Source: Atopobium sp. BS2
GTDB lineage: Bacteria > Actinomycetota > Coriobacteriia > Coriobacteriales > Atopobiaceae
DNA length: 50,474 bases
NCBI RefSeq assembly: GCF_000565075.1
Contig: NZ_JDFG01000007.1
Location: forward strand, 1-50,474
Direction: 5' to 3'
Shown here: positions 16,830-25,890 of the stretch, one piece after another
How the letters are laid out: each line of letters opens with the position of its first letter
How positions within the stretch are numbered: the first letter of the stretch is position 1
Made by a program: the position numbers and the translations under genes
Notes under the pieces: model-generated
The model's database searches: none
The model's input: only the letters and a program-made list of their open reading frames with translations
Told to the model about the DNA's origin: nothing

Positions 16830-17579
16830 TCACCATACGCGAGCTAATGCGCCTACGGTTACAGAATGCACGCCTGCGGCACAAAGTACTCTAGTGGCTT
16901 CTCTAATTGATGCTCCCGTAGTTACAACATCATCTAAAAGTAAAATATTTGATTGATTAACCGGCGCAGTACAAGCAATACTTCCTTTCAAATTTATTTG
17001 CCTTTGAGCGGATGAAAGTGTTCTTTGGTCCTTTGCATGAGGACGTATAAGCACGTCATACAAAGGTAAACCTGTAAGCTGGCAGAACGATTGGGCTACA
17101 AGTTCCATATGATCAAAGCCTCTGCGCGCGTACGCTTCTGCAGTTGCTGGAATAAAGGAAACGCCATCAATTTTTGAACTATCAAAGCGAGAGGTACCGT
17201 CACGAGCTTTCCATGCTGAGGCTTCTTCAAGCGCACACAATAGAGCTGCAGCAATTACCGGCACCAGTCGAAGCTCGTGTCCATCCTTAAGCGTCAAGAT
17301 CAACCGTGCGGGAGGGCCCTTAAATCCCATGGCACAAATGACCGCTCTACTCTCCCACTGAACAGGTCGTTTCTTTTTATCTGCACACTCTGAACAAACA
17401 AGCTTCCCGTATGGAGCACCGCAATTAGGACATGCCCACTGCTGAGAAATCCATGGCAGCTTTGCCCGACACTCATCGCAGAGGAGCTGGCCGGGTTTCT
17501 CGCACACAACGCAGCGCGTAGGAGCAAGCAGCTCAAGTGTTGAGTTTGCCGTTGCAGTAAGGATAGATGTAGGTTGCAT
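16830..17579 (-). CDS. comFC: ComF family protein (competence-associated phosphoribosyltransferase-like)
   Basis: About 249 aa. The N-terminal zinc-ribbon part has the cysteine pairs CVVC, LLCDEC, CPNC and LVCSEC (about 15-70). The C-terminal part is a type I PRTase fold with the PRPP-loop ILLLDDVVTTGASIREATRVL near the end and ARRGFDHMELVAQSF typical of ComFC/GntX. ComFC helps bring transforming single-stranded DNA into the cytosol in naturally competent bacteria, though similar proteins occur in non-competent species. The ATG at 17579 was chosen because GGGGG lies 5 bases before it; that G-run pairs with an upstream CCCCC. The upstream TTG (17591) is less likely. The gene carries an exact copy of the dispersed GCGAGAAACCC motif (17493-17503). 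Confidence 0.88.
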   Translation of the reverse strand: MQPTSILTATANSTLELLAPTRCVVCEKPGQLLCDECRAKLPWISQQWACPNCGAPYGKLVCSECADKKKRPVQWESRAVICAMGFKGPPARLILTLKDGHELRLVPVIAAALLCALEEASAWKARDGTSRFDSSKIDGVSFIPATAEAYARRGFDHMELVAQSFCQLTGLPLYDVLIRPHAKDQRTLSSAQRQINLKGSIACTAPVNQSNILLLDDVVTTGASIREATRVLCAAGVHSVTVGALARVW

Positions 17580-17584
17580 TTTTA

Positions 17585-17600
17585 CCCCCAAATCTGGGGG
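17585..17600 (-). promoter_or_regulatory. Hairpin that hides the comFC ribosome binding site
   Basis: CCCCCA and TGGGGG form a perfect 6-bp stem with a 4-nt loop directly before the comFC start. The pairing covers the only Shine-Dalgarno-like G-run, so translation may depend on opening it. Seen in sequence; the effect is inference. Confidence 0.45.
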
Positions 17601-17671
17601 CTGACAGTGAATACAGTCTAGATCAAAGGTCGCAAAATGGAAGGCATTTTAGGTAAACGGAAAAAGATGGC

Positions 17672-18430
17672 TTATCTAAAGCTCCTACCAGTGAGATTGT
17701 ATTTTGTGAGGATTCGGCTAACGGATGTTTGCCACGGAAGCCATAACAAAATCAAAAAAACAAGCGTTGCTACGCCGTGCGTTAGATCAAGCGGAATTGA
17801 AGCCGCAAACGCGAGAAGAGCGGATTCAAGCGTTAAAGGATGTACAAATCCAATAACAAAGTACACGTTCATTACAAGGCCAAAGAATGGTCCGGATATA
17901 AATGCCCAAATCATAAGCAAGAAAGGTGGAAGTTTGTGGGGTTTCTCGCTTTGTTGGACGGATGGACGCTTAGAAGATGCACAAGCTGAGATAAAAGTTG
18001 CAAGAAGGCCTCCCAGATAGCCAACAAGTCCCCACGCATACATCTGCCATGGCGTCCACGAGCCCTGACCAAAGAAAACGTTTGAAAGAAGCGCAGATAA
18101 GGCACCTACCAAAAAGCCCGCATGCCTGCCAAGAAACGCTCCCGCGAAGATAGCAACTGCGGAAACAGGCTTTACGTACGCGAGGGGCGCAAAGGCAATT
18201 CTTCCCGCAGCACCTAAGGCGCTAAAGACGGCAGTAGGTACCAAATTGGCAACTGATGGCTTCTTTGCCTCAAAACTTAACATAAATAATGCAACTGAAA
18301 TGATCGCTAAAATAATTGAAGATACCGCGGTAAAATCGGGAAAATATATCATTTCAATAGCAAGAATAATAGGTGTAGCAAAGAGTGCCACAACCTCTAA
18401 GACTATTGATAACGTGTGTCGATTATCCAC
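17672..18430 (-). CDS. ECF transporter S component (vitamin-type, substrate unknown)
   Basis: A 252 aa integral membrane protein with about six hydrophobic segments. The central region (TAVFSALGAAGRIAFAPLAYVKPVSAVAIFAG and LVGALSALLSNVFFGQGSWTPWQMYAWGLVGYLGG) is the pattern of ECF S components that sit near DUF4430 proteins. It should capture a small nutrient, probably a vitamin, and work with the EcfT and fused EcfA encoded at 18990-21403. The name CbrT/CblT (cobalamin) is tempting because DUF4430 resembles the C-terminal domain of intrinsic factor/transcobalamin, but no B12 riboswitch is visible. GAGG five bases before the GTG start. Divergent from the acidic His-rich gene at 18524. Confidence 0.8.
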   Translation of the reverse strand: MDNRHTLSIVLEVVALFATPIILAIEMIYFPDFTAVSSIILAIISVALFMLSFEAKKPSVANLVPTAVFSALGAAGRIAFAPLAYVKPVSAVAIFAGAFLGRHAGFLVGALSALLSNVFFGQGSWTPWQMYAWGLVGYLGGLLATFISACASSKRPSVQQSEKPHKLPPFLLMIWAFISGPFFGLVMNVYFVIGFVHPLTLESALLAFAASIPLDLTHGVATLVFLILLWLPWQTSVSRILTKYNLTGRSFR

Positions 18431-18523
18431 AAGAACCTCACGCTTACCGTCAAAATAAAAATATCGAGAAGGTCTATCTTATTTTGGCATAAGATGATTT
18501 GAAACTACAACAAGGAGGTCTTC

Positions 18524-18985
18524 ATGATCTATCTGGGAAACTTTAGCTACAACGACGAGCTTGACTCTTCTGACAACTACTGTCTTATGCCTTGTATTGT
18601 TGAGGCAGATTCCACAGATCACGCGCTTGAGCTTTTCTCGGAGCACCTTATTGAGGTTGCAAATTCATCTGACCTGCTTGACGGCGCAAAAGAGATTTTC
18701 TTGGATTCCATTGTTGAGCTGGGAGAAGTTCCAACCACTCCTCTGATTGCTCAGTGGCAAAAGATTATGCCTGCAGGAGTTGGTCTGTGCAGCATTACCA
18801 GCGCTCTTCCAACACTTGAGTTTGATGATGAGACAGCCAATGCCTACGGCTTCAATGAGCATACTCACAATCATGAGGAAGATGAAGAGGAGCATGAACA
18901 CGAGGAGTTTGGCGACATCAACGATCTTGACGATGAGCTTCTTGAGGAGCTTGGCCAGGATGAGGAGCCGTTCTTAAGGTTCTAG
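18524..18985 (+). CDS. Unrecognised small acidic protein with His-rich stretch
   Basis: A 153 aa protein with no family I recognise. Residues 1 to about 95 look globular (MIYLGNFSYNDELDSSDNYC, ADSTDHALELFSEHLIEVANS). From about 110 the chain is almost only Glu, Asp and His (HTHNHEEDEEEHEHEE), then another acidic stretch, ending EEPFLRF. A near-consensus AAGGAGGT before the ATG suggests strong translation. It sits alone on the plus strand between the S component (divergent) and the ATPase gene (convergent, 4 bases apart). The tail could bind metal ions, as could the His/Cys tail of the dehydrogenase at 12681. Function is unknown. Confidence 0.75.
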   Translation: MIYLGNFSYNDELDSSDNYCLMPCIVEADSTDHALELFSEHLIEVANSSDLLDGAKEIFLDSIVELGEVPTTPLIAQWQKIMPAGVGLCSITSALPTLEFDDETANAYGFNEHTHNHEEDEEEHEHEEFGDINDLDDELLEELGQDEEPFLRF

Positions 18986-18989
18986 CCAC

Positions 18990-20474
18990 CTACTCCGCCG
19001 ACCATACCCAAGAGTTCTCAAAGAACTCTGAAGTTGGCTCTGTCAGAGAAATCTGACCATCAAAAACTAGAGAAACGTTATCAGCAACGCGCGATATCAA
19101 CTGCATGTCGTGCGTTGCTATTACTATGGTTGCACCTTCTGACTGTGCGCGAGAAAGCAAATTGACAACAGCATCTTTGGTTGGGGCATCCAGGCCTTTT
19201 GTTGGCTCGTCAAGAATAAGCAGACGCGCTTTTGTAAGCAGCACTTTTAAGAGAGCTAAGAGTTGCTGCTGTCCACCAGACAAATCGTATGGATGAGAAG
19301 ACATAAGCTTCTGATATGTTGTGCGAGCAAGAAGTCCCGAAGCTTCCAGAAGCTCCTGAACATCCTGGTCAGAATAGGCGCCACTCTGCTGCCACTGAGC
19401 AAGCTCCTCGCCCACACTTAGGCAGGTAAAGAGCAGCTCGGGATCTTGTGGAATGTATCCTTGGGATTGCTGGAGCTGGTTGTAGATATGTCCGCGTCTT
19501 GGACGGAGAACACCCGCTGCAAGCTTAAGCAGTGTTGACTTACCTGAGCCGTTGCCGCCTACGAGCGCACGAATTTCTCGCCCCGCGACCTCAAGTGAGC
19601 ACTTGTTGAGCACCAGGTACTCGCTCTGTGGATACGCAAACGTCACGGCGCTGAACTCGAGCACGGGAGTGTTGTCGGCCACGGTGGATGCTTGGTTTGG
19701 CGCGGAGCTGCGAGGACAAAGCGCCTGGCGAGAAGAGCCGTCTGCTTGGAGCGCATCGGGCTTCTCGCCATCGAGGTGGATGCGGATATCTGCGAGGTGC
19801 TCGAACGCCGCAACGTCGTGGGTGGCAACAAGCACGGCAACGTTGAGCTCGCGCGCCACTCGCTCTAGGAGCGCGGTGAAACTCTTCTGCGCAAACGGGT
19901 CCAGCTGCGAGGTTGGCTCATCCAGCAAAAGCAGCTTTGGGCGCATGACAAGCGCTGCAGCAAGGGCCACTAGCTGCTGTTCTCCCCCGGAAAGCTCGTT
20001 GCAGCGTTTATGCAAAAGCGATTCCATGCCAAAGAAACTGACCGTCTCAAAAATACGTCGGCGCATTTCTTTCTCTGAAACGCCTCGATTTTCCAGGCCA
20101 AAAGCCAGCTCTTTCAAAGGTGTCTCACACACAAGTGCTTGTGAAGTGGCTTGCGGCACAAATGCAATGGTGTCTACGGATTGCGCCTGCGTCATCGTAG
20201 AAACCTCTTGGCCGCAAACAACAATTGAACCCTCTCGCCTACCTTGAGGCGCAATCTCGGGCTTAATGAGGCTCAAAATGGTGGACTTGCCTGAACCAGT
20301 TGGTCCCAGTAAAAGACTAATCTGACCAGCACAAACCTCACAGGAAAAATCTTCTACAACGTTGCGGTCTGGAGTTAGAGCATACGCAAACGAGAGATTT
20401 TGAATAGCAAGAACTACTTCTTTACTAGCTGAAATAGTAAGTGAATTCTGAATATAGGAAGAATGCTCATTCAT
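18990..20474 (-). CDS. ECF transporter fused double ATPase (EcfA-EcfA')
   Basis: About 494 aa with two complete ABC ATPase domains. Domain 1 has LLLGPTGSGKSTILS, LSGGEQQLVALAAAL and LLLLDEPTSQLD. Domain 2 (from about residue 270) has LVGGNGSGKSTLLKLAAG, LSGGQQQLLALLKVLL and LLILDEPTKGLDA. Both look able to bind and hydrolyse ATP. As a fused A-A' unit it powers the EcfT protein encoded just upstream; the EcfT stop overlaps its start in an ATGA arrangement, which is why I chose 20474 over the ATG at 20489. Between the domains lies a less conserved linker (about 230-275). It converges with the 18524 gene, whose stop is 4 bases away. Confidence 0.92.
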   Translation of the reverse strand: MNEHSSYIQNSLTISASKEVVLAIQNLSFAYALTPDRNVVEDFSCEVCAGQISLLLGPTGSGKSTILSLIKPEIAPQGRREGSIVVCGQEVSTMTQAQSVDTIAFVPQATSQALVCETPLKELAFGLENRGVSEKEMRRRIFETVSFFGMESLLHKRCNELSGGEQQLVALAAALVMRPKLLLLDEPTSQLDPFAQKSFTALLERVARELNVAVLVATHDVAAFEHLADIRIHLDGEKPDALQADGSSRQALCPRSSAPNQASTVADNTPVLEFSAVTFAYPQSEYLVLNKCSLEVAGREIRALVGGNGSGKSTLLKLAAGVLRPRRGHIYNQLQQSQGYIPQDPELLFTCLSVGEELAQWQQSGAYSDQDVQELLEASGLLARTTYQKLMSSHPYDLSGGQQQLLALLKVLLTKARLLILDEPTKGLDAPTKDAVVNLLSRAQSEGATIVIATHDMQLISRVADNVSLVFDGQISLTEPTSEFFENSWVWSAE

Positions 20475-21403
20475 ACAGACTGCTCCCATAAGACAGTATC
20501 AATACGCACAAAAATTACTGGTAAAACGGTAAACAGTACTACGCCCAGATACCAAAAACTCACTTGGAACTCTGGCATAGTAGGATAAAACTGCCAGGCT
20601 TGTACCAGCATATACAAAGAAACCGCAGCTATAACGCTTAAGAAAGTAAATACCAGCAACGCCACAGTATCATAGGCGTCAAGCACTTCAGCGCTCCATC
20701 TACTCCTGTGCCCTGCCATCCCCCAACCTCGAGACACGATAGACTGAAACGTACTCATCGACTTCTCCAGCGCGCTCATGCACACTGCGTTAATGGTGGC
20801 AGCTGATTGCACAATAGTTTTTCTCGCGCTCAAAAGACGGCTTTGACTTGGAACACGGCTTTGCTGATGTGACTGCACAGCAGAATCACACCTTCTAGCT
20901 GCGGTATTTGCTGACTGAATTTGACGGGCTGTTGTCAGATCAGAAAGTAGTTGTGGCATAAGCTGCACAGAAAGACTCAAGACCAGCTGCAATCCCGGAA
21001 AGCGCACGCTTGATCGCTGTAACATCTCGAGCGGCGATACTACTGCAAATAGGCACTCAAGCCAGCTCAAAGTACTTACGAGCACCAGGCCCGAGGTAGC
21101 CCCGTACACCAGACTTTCTGCGTACAGTTGCGTGTGCCCAAAAGAATACAAAACGGTAGATCCAGATGCCGAGAAAAACGGATTAATTATCGCCATCAAT
21201 ATAATAATTGGAGCATACCAAACAAGCTGTTTAGCAGCATGTTTGGTATCAAACAACTGGATTGTACAAAGCTGCGCTCCTAGAAAAGCAATCAGCGCAC
21301 AGAGAGGTTGAAAAGAAAACGCGGCAAGCGCAACCTCGCTTCCAAACAGCACCACCATAGCAAGTGGATGAAGGCGAGAAAAGCTTGTGCGCGCGGGATT
21401 CAT
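20471..21403 (-). CDS. ECF transporter transmembrane component EcfT
   Basis: A 310 aa membrane protein with five or six hydrophobic helices. It opens with the EcfT-like 'SFSRLHPLAMVVLFGSEVAL' block and ends with membrane helices. The conserved cytosolic coupling region is present in the form 'AVSPLEMLQRSSVRFPGLQLVLSLSVQLMPQLLSDL' and 'AVCMSALEKSMSTFQSIVSRGWG', the latter carrying the A-R-G-like coupling motif. It couples ATP use by the fused ATPase to the S component. Its start overlaps the preceding DUF4430 stop by one base (TAATG) and its stop overlaps the ATPase start, so translation is coupled across the operon. Confidence 0.88.
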   Translation of the reverse strand: MNPARTSFSRLHPLAMVVLFGSEVALAAFSFQPLCALIAFLGAQLCTIQLFDTKHAAKQLVWYAPIIILMAIINPFFSASGSTVLYSFGHTQLYAESLVYGATSGLVLVSTLSWLECLFAVVSPLEMLQRSSVRFPGLQLVLSLSVQLMPQLLSDLTTARQIQSANTAARRCDSAVQSHQQSRVPSQSRLLSARKTIVQSAATINAVCMSALEKSMSTFQSIVSRGWGMAGHRSRWSAEVLDAYDTVALLVFTFLSVIAAVSLYMLVQAWQFYPTMPEFQVSFWYLGVVLFTVLPVIFVRIDTVLWEQSV

Positions 21404-22059
21404 TAGTTCACCGCGTTAACGTACGTCCAAACAACCGAATCGCCATCATGCAGAACATATGCATCTGACGTGTAGTTAGGCTGAACACCGTTAACTGAAT
21501 ATACCCAACCGCTCTGTGGACCGTGGTCACGCTCTGCAAGCCCATTAATAGCCGCAACGTACATACCAAACGACGTGCTACGTGCATTTACCCCGGCTCC
21601 ACTTGCAAGCAACGCGTCATAGACTGACGTACCCTCTTGCACCTGGAGGTTGACAGTAAATGAAGACCCTTTGGCTGCAGAGCCGTCAACCGTAACACTT
21701 ACAGAAAGCGCACTATTCTCTTTATGAGGAGCAGCTACAGCGTTTGTTGAGTTACCAGAGTTAGAAGGCTCCGACGTTTTCTGATTAGAAGAATCCTGCG
21801 TTTTAGACGCATCAGCATTTGACTGAGCATCAGGAGTAGAGCTCCCTTGCGTCTGTGACGTCTGAGAGTCTGCTTGCGTGCCAGAAGCACCTGCTGCCGT
21901 CTGACCTTGTGCGGTAGGAGCTTCTTGAGCAGAAGTGCTTGAAGCGGGCGTAAAGAAATACTGGACTAATGTCCATGCAAAGAAAAGCATGAACACAAAA
22001 GATACTATTGATGCTGCCAAATAGAGAATCCGTTTGGATTCTCTTGTGAGCTTAACCAC
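21403..22059 (-). CDS. Membrane-anchored DUF4430 protein
   Basis: A 218 aa protein. One N-terminal membrane helix (ILYLAASIVSFVFMLFFAWTLVQYFF), then a long Ser/Thr/Gln/Ala-rich stalk (about 38-110), then a DUF4430 domain with QVQEGTSVYDALLASGAGVN, the aromatic GWVYSVNG, and DGDSVVWTYVN at the very end. DUF4430 resembles the small domain of cobalamin-binding intrinsic factor. With the ECF genes directly downstream in the same operon, it may hold ligand outside the membrane and pass it to the S component (inference). Start is GTG, overlapping the stop of the 1275 aa gene. Confidence 0.85.
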   Translation of the reverse strand: MVKLTRESKRILYLAASIVSFVFMLFFAWTLVQYFFTPASSTSAQEAPTAQGQTAAGASGTQADSQTSQTQGSSTPDAQSNADASKTQDSSNQKTSEPSNSGNSTNAVAAPHKENSALSVSVTVDGSAAKGSSFTVNLQVQEGTSVYDALLASGAGVNARSTSFGMYVAAINGLAERDHGPQSGWVYSVNGVQPNYTSDAYVLHDGDSVVWTYVNAVN

Positions 22060-25000
22060 TATCTCACCTGGCCTCGGCCATTGGGAACATGGTGAATTGC
22101 AGCAGTTTCTTTCTTAAGCAACACTACAAACACTGCAAGAACTGCACCAGAAGCAAAGAAACCAAAGACACTCAGAAGTGGAATGGTAGGTGCAGAGGAC
22201 ACCTGCTGTGGGGCAGCAGCCTGCTTATTTGAGTATTCAGTAGGTGGAAGCTGCTTCTCGTCAGAGTTAGTGTCTGCAGTCTTGTTCTCAGATGGAGCCT
22301 TTGTAACCTCCTCACCAGCACTCGCAGCGGTGGTCGAGGAAGTTTCATGCGCAGCTGGAGATGAAGGATCTTGAGCTGGCACGTTTGTAGCTGTGGAATC
22401 TGTCCTGCTAAAAATGTCTCCAGATGGCTGGGTATTCTCGCCAGAAGGTTTCTGATTAATAAGCGAGAAAAGCGTGCCGGAGTCGTTGGTGTAGTAAAGA
22501 TTGCCCTCAAAATCTGCAATGACCGACGACGTGGTGTAGTTCTGATGGTTCTTATCTGGAGTGTAAATCTGCGCTGCTCGGCTGGTGCCCAACTTGTATA
22601 CCCATACGCCACCAGGTAGACCGTTTACCGTGAAGTAGGCATAGGTACCGTTTTGTTGAACAGAAACAAGAGGAGTGCTCTGAGACTTACCCTTGCCAGC
22701 TCGGGCCTGGTCAATCACCGTAAAGGTATCAAGAGAAATCACAGAGATAGTTCCGTAGCCCTCAGCATCGACACCGTTAACAAAGACATTAGAACCGCTG
22801 ATAGTTGGTGTAGAGGTAGATTCTGCTGCAAATTTGACTTGCTTCTCTTCAACAAGAGAAGAACCGTTTCTTCTAATCAGGTGCAGCGTACCGTCATTTC
22901 TGGTTACGGCAAGATAGGTTCCATTACCGTTTTGATCAACAGAGACAGGAACAATACCTGCGCGAATTGGCGAGCCAAGGTTAAGCTCGGCCTCAATGGC
23001 GCCGGTGGTACCGCTGATAAGTCTGACAGAGGAGGACTCGTCGCCAATCATAAAGTCAGAGCCAGAAGCCGCTGCGCCAGACCAGTAATAACCTGAAGGC
23101 TGACCAGAGGTTGCTCCAGGAATATTTGCAGGCTGTGCATTCTGCTTCCAGCGAAGCGCACCAGTTGTAGCGTCAACAGCAACCATGTAGCCACCAGCTG
23201 CGTCAAATCCGCTCATCTTAGTAAACTCAGCCAAGATGGTGCCATTATTAACCGTCAGGCTAGAAACAGATTGCAGTGCATTGGTGGTATCCAGCGGCTC
23301 TGTCTTCCAGATGCACTCCATAGTTGTTGCCGAGAATGCGGTAAGACATCCATCATCGGTAGCAACAACAATCATGCCATTAACGTAGAGAGGACGTGCA
23401 AAGTACGAAACCTTAGAGCCAATCTGTGCCTCAGCAATAAGGCTACCCGTTGCAACATCAACTGCTTTAAGGGTAGAGCCACTCACGTAATAGACAGTAT
23501 CTTTAACAATGACCTGATCAGAAATAAATCCTGGTGCATTTTGAGTTCCCTCAGTAACACTCCAGCGCAAGGCTGCAGAGTTAATTGGGGTGCTCTGCGT
23601 AGTAGTGGAACCGTTTCCGCTACCAAAACCACTCCAAGATGCATCGTAGTTAGGGTGCTCAGCAAATGGATTGATGACCAACTCATTTTGAGGAGTTGGA
23701 ATGGAGCTATCCTGACCACCATATGTCCAGGTAATAGTAGTGTTTTCGTCCAAGGAAACGTTGTTTGCCATCTTGTCCGAAAGCTGACCGTTTACAAAGA
23801 ACTGCCACCATTTATAGGCGCCATCTACCTGCGCTGTTGCAAGCGTAAGTCCCTGTGAAGGCGACGTAATAGAAGACAAATAACCGCCCGCTGCATCGTA
23901 GGTAAGGCCATTATTCTTCAGGTAGTCATACGTTGCCTTGTCAGCAGTGGTACCCTTACGAACCTCAATAGTCTGCGTAGGAGCCCAGTGCTGAGGCTTA
24001 CCGTCTTTATCAAGACCTACTACAGAAAGAGTGACGGAAACAAGCTGACTTGGATCTGGGTCTTCCTCTACAGGTCGAGCGCCCTTCTCGCCTGCCACGG
24101 TAAAGGTAGCAGAGACCTTCTGATTAGTAAGGGCCTGGAACTGCGCATTATCTGGATACAAGCTTGCATAGCGAGAATAGCGTGCACTTGAAAGAAGTGC
24201 CGAAACCGTAACAGACGTGTTGTACTCAGGAGTCTGTGCGAGAACAAGATTCTCGTTCTGAATGATTGTTGGCTGAGAAGAACTGTACGTGCGCGCCTGA
24301 TCAGAAGGGCCCATGGGGTCGTATGTTGGGAACTCCGAAGGCACAATACCACTTGCGGTCTTATCGGTATTGTTAACATCATAAGACCAGGTCAAAGAGC
24401 CGTCAGCAGCACGATAAAACTTGTTTGGTGTAGCCAAGGACTCAGAGACCGCATTCTGCTTATCCTGCTGACCAGAAGGAGTAGCAAGCGCATCCCAGAA
24501 ATGAGCCTTAGACTTATTCATCAAAGCAAGCTCTGCATCAATGTCAGCCTGATTAAGCGGGCTTACCGTAACCGTAAGAGTCTTAGAGACTGATACCTCA
24601 GGATTTTCTTTATCGGTAACGGTCAGAGTAATGTCTACCTGCTGCGCGGAAGCAGAAGGCAAAGGCTGGTACACCGTTCCTCTATAGCCATTGAACGTAA
24701 TAGCAGCATTGGAGGAAGTGTACGTAAACTGATAGCGCTTTCCATCTAAGCCAAAGTTCTTTGGCGTAGGCATCTGCAGGTCGTCTGTAACTGCCTGGGC
24801 ATTAATTGAGTGATTGGTATACACATCTTTAATGCTTGATGCCGAGAAACGCCTGTTAATGCGCCTCAACAGATTATTCTGTGCATCGGTAATAGCCGAA
24901 GGATCTCCGGGAACCGTTATGGTAAAGGTTTTCTGATAGTTTGTCTGAGGGGCATCGGAGCTGCTCAGAGAGACATTTGCAGTCAGCGTTACCTGCTTAT

Positions 25001-25886
25001 CACGAATGCCGCGGGTAACCGTTGCCTTATAAGGCTCAGTACCATATCCATCAATGCGAACTACAGAGGTATCTGAGCTAGTCCAAGTGACCTTAGACCA
25101 TGAAAGTTGGTTTCCATCTGCGGAAACAAGCTTATGTGGAAGGGTAAAGTCTGAAGTTACAGAAGATTCATTTTGTCCTGCCGCGTATGATGGCGCAAGG
25201 TTTTGAGATACGTCAGCAAGTTGCGCCTGAGATTTTGCCTCATCCCAAGGAATTAAAACATTGCAGGTATATTGGACGGTCTTGCCATCTTTGGAAAGTT
25301 CAAAGGTAACTTTTGCCTGACGGAGGATAAGAGTGCTTCTCTGGTTAGTAAAACCAGCCGCATCCATCCAGAAGTACTCAATAGAACCATTAGTCGCAAA
25401 ATCAGTAGAAATGCCTGCGTGAGCATATGAGGCTGTCGAAGACATCTGAACAGATGCCACTCTAACGTTAACCTCTCCAGCACCAATGCGACGCAGCTCT
25501 TCTGCAACCATGGTGTTGAGGTTAGTATCTACACCATAGCGAGGTTTTGGCTTATAGAAGGAATTAGTCAGAGTTTCTACTGCCTGGTCCAGCGTTTTGT
25601 GTGGATAGTCAGTCTCATTTGTGGTTGCTGCAACGCCAGGACCTGTCTCTTCAGAGGTTGTGGCTGCGCCAGCTGTAGCGTCTGCTGCGCCAGAAGTGGC
25701 GGCTACCGTACCAGAAGTAGCTTCCGTACCAGAAGCGTTATCCTGAGCAGTAAGGGCAGTTTCTGCTGAGGAGGTTGCAGTAACAGTAGTGGTCAACTCC
25801 CCCGCTGCTTCTGCGAATGCAGGAGCTGGTAAGAGCGCAAACACTAAGAGTATGGAGAAAAGGCTATTGAGCGCCTTTTTAAACAT
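22059..25886 (-). CDS. Large surface protein: Ig-like region, DUF4430-like domain, PQQ-type beta-propeller, C-terminal anchor
   Basis: About 1275 aa. A signal peptide (SLFSILLVFALLPAPAFA) is followed by an Ala/Thr-rich stretch, repeated Ig-like modules (about 130-620), and a DUF4430-like domain (about 635-745, with GTTADKATYDYLKNNGLTYD and WWQFFVNGQLSDKMAN). A beta-propeller of PQQ/Trp-docking type comes next (about 785-1130, repeats such as GSTLKAVDVATGSLIAEA and DGCLTAFSATTMECIWKTE). A Ser/Thr/Glu-rich stalk and one membrane helix (LLSVFGFFASGAVLAVFVVLL) with a basic end close the chain. It is therefore a surface-tethered protein, probably for ligand capture for the ECF transporter. I chose the ATG at 25886 because GAAGGA precedes it; a TTG at 25904 is possible. 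It lies 4 bases after lgt. Confidence 0.82.
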   Translation of the reverse strand: MFKKALNSLFSILLVFALLPAPAFAEAAGELTTTVTATSSAETALTAQDNASGTEATSGTVAATSGAADATAGAATTSEETGPGVAATTNETDYPHKTLDQAVETLTNSFYKPKPRYGVDTNLNTMVAEELRRIGAGEVNVRVASVQMSSTASYAHAGISTDFATNGSIEYFWMDAAGFTNQRSTLILRQAKVTFELSKDGKTVQYTCNVLIPWDEAKSQAQLADVSQNLAPSYAAGQNESSVTSDFTLPHKLVSADGNQLSWSKVTWTSSDTSVVRIDGYGTEPYKATVTRGIRDKQVTLTANVSLSSSDAPQTNYQKTFTITVPGDPSAITDAQNNLLRRINRRFSASSIKDVYTNHSINAQAVTDDLQMPTPKNFGLDGKRYQFTYTSSNAAITFNGYRGTVYQPLPSASAQQVDITLTVTDKENPEVSVSKTLTVTVSPLNQADIDAELALMNKSKAHFWDALATPSGQQDKQNAVSESLATPNKFYRAADGSLTWSYDVNNTDKTASGIVPSEFPTYDPMGPSDQARTYSSSQPTIIQNENLVLAQTPEYNTSVTVSALLSSARYSRYASLYPDNAQFQALTNQKVSATFTVAGEKGARPVEEDPDPSQLVSVTLSVVGLDKDGKPQHWAPTQTIEVRKGTTADKATYDYLKNNGLTYDAAGGYLSSITSPSQGLTLATAQVDGAYKWWQFFVNGQLSDKMANNVSLDENTTITWTYGGQDSSIPTPQNELVINPFAEHPNYDASWSGFGSGNGSTTTQSTPINSAALRWSVTEGTQNAPGFISDQVIVKDTVYYVSGSTLKAVDVATGSLIAEAQIGSKVSYFARPLYVNGMIVVATDDGCLTAFSATTMECIWKTEPLDTTNALQSVSSLTVNNGTILAEFTKMSGFDAAGGYMVAVDATTGALRWKQNAQPANIPGATSGQPSGYYWSGAAASGSDFMIGDESSSVRLISGTTGAIEAELNLGSPIRAGIVPVSVDQNGNGTYLAVTRNDGTLHLIRRNGSSLVEEKQVKFAAESTSTPTISGSNVFVNGVDAEGYGTISVISLDTFTVIDQARAGKGKSQSTPLVSVQQNGTYAYFTVNGLPGGVWVYKLGTSRAAQIYTPDKNHQNYTTSSVIADFEGNLYYTNDSGTLFSLINQKPSGENTQPSGDIFSRTDSTATNVPAQDPSSPAAHETSSTTAASAGEEVTKAPSENKTADTNSDEKQLPPTEYSNKQAAAPQQVSSAPTIPLLSVFGFFASGAVLAVFVVLLKKETAAIHHVPNGRGQVR

Positions 25887-25890
25887 GCTT

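Noticed and set aside
19011-19029. Inverted repeat AGAGTTC/GAACTCT as terminator of the ECF operon
   Set aside because: It lies inside the 3' end of the ATPase coding region and has no T-tract.
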